Source of the DNA: UKL13-3 sp044353855
GTDB taxonomy: Bacteria > Bacteroidota > Bacteroidia > UKL13-3
Direction of reading: 5' to 3'
DNA: 64,000 nt
Assembly: GCA_044353855.1 (NCBI GenBank)
Contig: JBILBF010000003.1
Span: forward strand, 1 to 64,000
Both the position numbers and the translations under genes were made by a program. Of the stretch, positions 61,601 to 64,000 are shown piece by piece. The notes below the pieces were generated by a model. It made no database searches and was not told the DNA's origin. It saw only the letters and a program-made list of their open reading frames with translations. How positions within the stretch are numbered: position 1 is the first letter of the stretch; each line of letters opens with the position of its first letter.

Positions 61601-62933
61601 TGTGGAGTGTAGGAGCACGGTTTAAAAGAACTGGATGTCCTTTCAAAATGTTTTCCAAAATATCCCAAATAACAGGCTCTTTCCGATCCACTAATTTCTT
61701 AGCCGATTTTACTGTTTTTACAATACCCCGTTCAAGTAATTTGCGAATAATAAATGGCTTAAACAATTCGGCAGCCATATTTTTAGGAATACCGCATTCG
61801 TGTAATTTAAGGTTTGGTCCAACCACAATTACCGAACGACCTGAATAATCCACACGCTTACCCAATAAGTTTTGACGGAAACGACCTTGTTTACCTTTAA
61901 GCATATCGCTTAATGATTTCAATGGACGATTACCTTCTGTTTTCACAGCACTTACACGTCTAGTATTGTCAAATAATGAATCTACAGCCTCTTGTAACAT
62001 ACGTTTTTCGTTACGTAAAATTACTTCAGGAGCTTTAATTTCCATTAATCGCTTCAAACGGTTGTTACGGATAATAACTCGTCTGTATAAATCATTTAAA
62101 TCCGAAGTTGCAAAACGACCACCTTCCAATGGAACGAGTGGACGCAATTCTGGAGGAATAACGGGAAGTATTTTAACAACCATCCATTCAGGACGGTTAT
62201 CGCCATGTATTTGTGATGCGCGGAAACCTTCAATAACTTTCAAACGCTTCAACGCTTCTGTTTTACGTTGTTGCGAAGTTTCAGTATTGGCTTTAATACG
62301 CAAGTCAAAACTTAACGTATCTAAGTCAATACGAGACAATAAGAACCATAATGCATCACCGCCCATTTTAGCGATAAATTTATTTGGATCTGCATCGTCT
62401 AAATGTTGATTTTCTTTTGGTAATGAATCCAAAAAGTCTAAATATTCTTCCTCTGTTATAAGGTCATATTTTTGAACACCATCAGTTGCTTTTAAACCTG
62501 GTTGGCAAACTACATAACGTTCGTAGTAAATAACCATATCTAATTTTTTGGTTGGAATACCCAATAGGTAACCAATTTTATTTGGCAAAGAACGGAAATA
62601 CCAAATATGAGCTACAGGAACAACCAAGTTGATATGACCAATACGTTCACGTCTTACTTTTTTCTCTGTAACTTCAACACCACAACGATCACATACAATT
62701 CCTTTGTAGCGAATACGTTTGTATTTACCGCAATGACATTCGTAATCTTTTATAGGTCCAAAAATTCTTTCGCAAAACAATCCACCCATTTCTGGTTTAA
62801 ACGAGCGATAGTTAATTGTTTCTGGCTTGGTTACCTCACCAAATGATTTAGTAAGGATTGATTCTGGTGAAGACAATCCAATTCTAATTTTGGTAAAATT
62901 GCTTTTTATTTTTTGATCTTTTTTTAATGACAT
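58638..62933 (-). CDS. rpoC: RNA polymerase subunit beta'
   Basis: This 1431-aa catalytic subunit has the N-terminal zinc site ([8 protein letters not shown]..CDRCG, about residues 66-84). The active-site triad is in [13 protein letters not shown] (about 467-479). The second zinc site is [11 protein letters not shown] (about 806-894 region). The trigger-loop segment [25 protein letters not shown] and a long C-terminal jaw/clamp region complete it. It follows rpoB after 91 nt. Confidence 0.98.
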   Translation of the reverse strand: [1431 protein letters not shown]

Positions 62934-62963
62934 ATGGTTGTCGTTATTTCTTTAAATGTTGTT

Positions 62964-63030
62964 GAGTAAAAAAGTATAAAAGTGATTGCAAAACTTTCAT
63001 TCTGCAATCACCATTCATTTCAGTTTACTC
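62964..63030. other. rpoB-rpoC intercistronic hairpin
   Basis: GTGATTGCA (62982-62990) pairs perfectly with TGCAATCAC (63003-63011), enclosed by GAGTAAA (62964-62970) and TTTACTC (63024-63030). The outer arm includes the rpoB stop codon. No T run follows, so it is more likely an RNA processing or stability element than a terminator. Confidence 0.5.
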
Positions 63031-64000
63031 AAGTGTTAATTCAAGACCTAATCCTCTTAATTCGTGTACCAATACATTGAATGATTCAGGAATTCCTGGT
63101 TGTGGTAAGTTATCACCTTTAACGATTGCTTCGTAGGTTTTAGCTCTTCCAATAATATCATCCGATTTTATGGTTAGAATTTCTTGTAAGATATTGGCTG
63201 CACCAAATGCTTCGAGTGCCCAAACCTCCATCTCACCAAAACGCTGACCTCCAAATTGAGCTTTACCACCCAATGGCTGTTGTGTAATCAATGAATATGG
63301 ACCGATTGAACGTGCGTGCATTTTATCATCAACCATGTGACCTAATTTAAGCATATAAATTACGCCTACTGTAGTTGGCTGATGGAAACGGTCGCCAGAT
63401 AAACCATCATATAAATATGTTTTACCATATTCAGGTATTCCAGCTTTACGGCAGTATTCCAACATTTGTGCCTCACTTGCACCATCAAAAATGGGAGTTG
63501 CAAATTTAACACCTAATTCTACAGCAGCCCACCCCATTACCGTTTCGTAAATTTGTCCTAAGTTCATACGTGAAGGTACTCCTAATGGGTTCAACACGAT
63601 ATCAACTGGCGTTCCATCTTCTTGGAACGGAAGATCTTCTTCGCGAACGATACGAGCAACAATACCTTTGTTACCGTGACGACCCGCCATCTTATCTCCT
63701 ACTTTCAATTTACGCTTATTTGCAATATAAACTTTAGCTAATTTTAAGATACCAGTTGGTAGCTCATCACCTACAGTTATTGCAAATTCTTTACGTCTGT
63801 AATCTGCAATTTCTTGGTTCAATCTGTTTTTGTAGTTTGATAAAATAACACGAACAGTGTCATTTTTCTCAGCATCAGTTGTCCAATTGTTTGCATTGAT
63901 ATGAGCAAATTCTAAATCGTTTAAGTTTTTCATGGTAAACTTAGTTCCTTTACCAATCAACTCTTCGTTATAAACATTAAACACACCTTGAGAAGTTTTG
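63025..64000 (-). CDS. rpoB: RNA polymerase subunit beta, C-terminal part (cut by window edge)
   Basis: About 324 residues of the C-terminal end are present and the frame stays open to the window edge, so the gene continues outside. KLKVGDKMAGRHGNKGIVARI is the nucleotide-binding region near the active site, and GEMEVWALEAFGAANILQEILTIKSDD is the universal C-terminal clamp segment. With rpoC it forms the catalytic core of RNA polymerase. The GTG seen at 63984 is an internal Val codon, not a start. Confidence 0.97.
   Translation of the reverse strand, partial: KTSQGVFNVYNEELIGKGTKFTMKNLNDLEFAHINANNWTTDAEKNDTVRVILSNYKNRLNQEIADYRRKEFAITVGDELPTGILKLAKVYIANKRKLKVGDKMAGRHGNKGIVARIVREEDLPFQEDGTPVDIVLNPLGVPSRMNLGQIYETVMGWAAVELGVKFATPIFDGASEAQMLEYCRKAGIPEYGKTYLYDGLSGDRFHQPTTVGVIYMLKLGHMVDDKMHARSIGPYSLITQQPLGGKAQFGGQRFGEMEVWALEAFGAANILQEILTIKSDDIIGRAKTYEAIVKGDNLPQPGIPESFNVLVHELRGLGLELTLE

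Noticed and set aside
61966..62409. 147-aa open frame opposite rpoC
   Set aside because: Antisense to conserved rpoC sequence; composition reflects the reverse complement of that gene.
1..64000. CRISPR array, prophage, insertion sequence or defence island
   Set aside because: No regularly spaced repeats, transposase, integrase, Cas or restriction genes were found; gene content is conserved housekeeping and envelope functions.

Overview
The window is a chromosomal segment of a low-GC member of the Bacteroidota. The evidence is the gliding-motility genes gldE and gldD behind mutY and ssb, two secreted proteins with type IX secretion (T9SS) C-terminal domains, an S46 dipeptidyl-peptidase pair, a TamL-type lipoprotein, near-absence of Shine-Dalgarno sequences, and promoters of the Bacteroidota form TTG-N17-23-TAnnTTTG. 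The species cannot be named. No phage, plasmid, insertion sequence, CRISPR array or toxin/defence locus is visible. This is mostly conserved housekeeping DNA; the second-look material lies in intergenic structure, promoters, small genes and degenerate proteins.

Layout. 1-642: gene-free stretch with a promoter firing leftwards off the window. 643-6349: PaaN-type aldehyde dehydrogenase, HMG-CoA lyase, a DUF349 repeat protein, a shrunken methyltransferase-like protein and a small MazG-like pyrophosphohydrolase. 6591-13116: two divergent operons, HU / TPR / 29-aa COX24-like protein / RNase G leftwards and mutY-ssb-gldE-gldD rightwards. 13185-20958: coiled-coil membrane protein, recN, uvrB, murI, a RidA-family protein, an LGT-family protein and a TrmH-type RNA methylase. 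20987-30373: TamL, biotinyl carrier protein, M1 aminopeptidase, DUF1223 protein, M16 peptidase. 30544-35457: DUF6580 membrane protein, T9SS-exported M43 protease, YfcE-like phosphoesterase, rhomboid protease, a predicted barrel protein.

35593-41629: serC-serA-DUF1015 followed by mazG, then a T9SS-exported PHP-domain hydrolase. 41795-49580: beta-CASP nuclease, queuosine-precursor transporter, a divergent DPP11-like/DPP7-like pair, a DUF4920 lipoprotein and a DUF3817 protein. 49687-55088: CAP-domain lipoprotein, flippase, Tat-exported superoxide dismutase, tRNA-His, chromate transporter, carboxypeptidase-regulatory-domain protein. 55175-64000 (all leftward): rpoB (cut by the window edge), rpoC, DUF3467, carA, eno, ftsB-like.

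How the genes work together: a cell-envelope and extracellular-protein economy (T9SS cargo, M1/M16/M43/S46 peptidases, TamL, gliding proteins) beside core replication/repair (mutY, ssb, recN, uvrB), RNA metabolism (rng, beta-CASP nuclease, TrmH, rpoBC) and biosynthesis (serine, carbamoyl phosphate, glycolysis). Many convergent pairs abut or overlap at their stop codons, and several promoters place the start codon within 4-8 nt of the -7 box, suggesting very short leaders.
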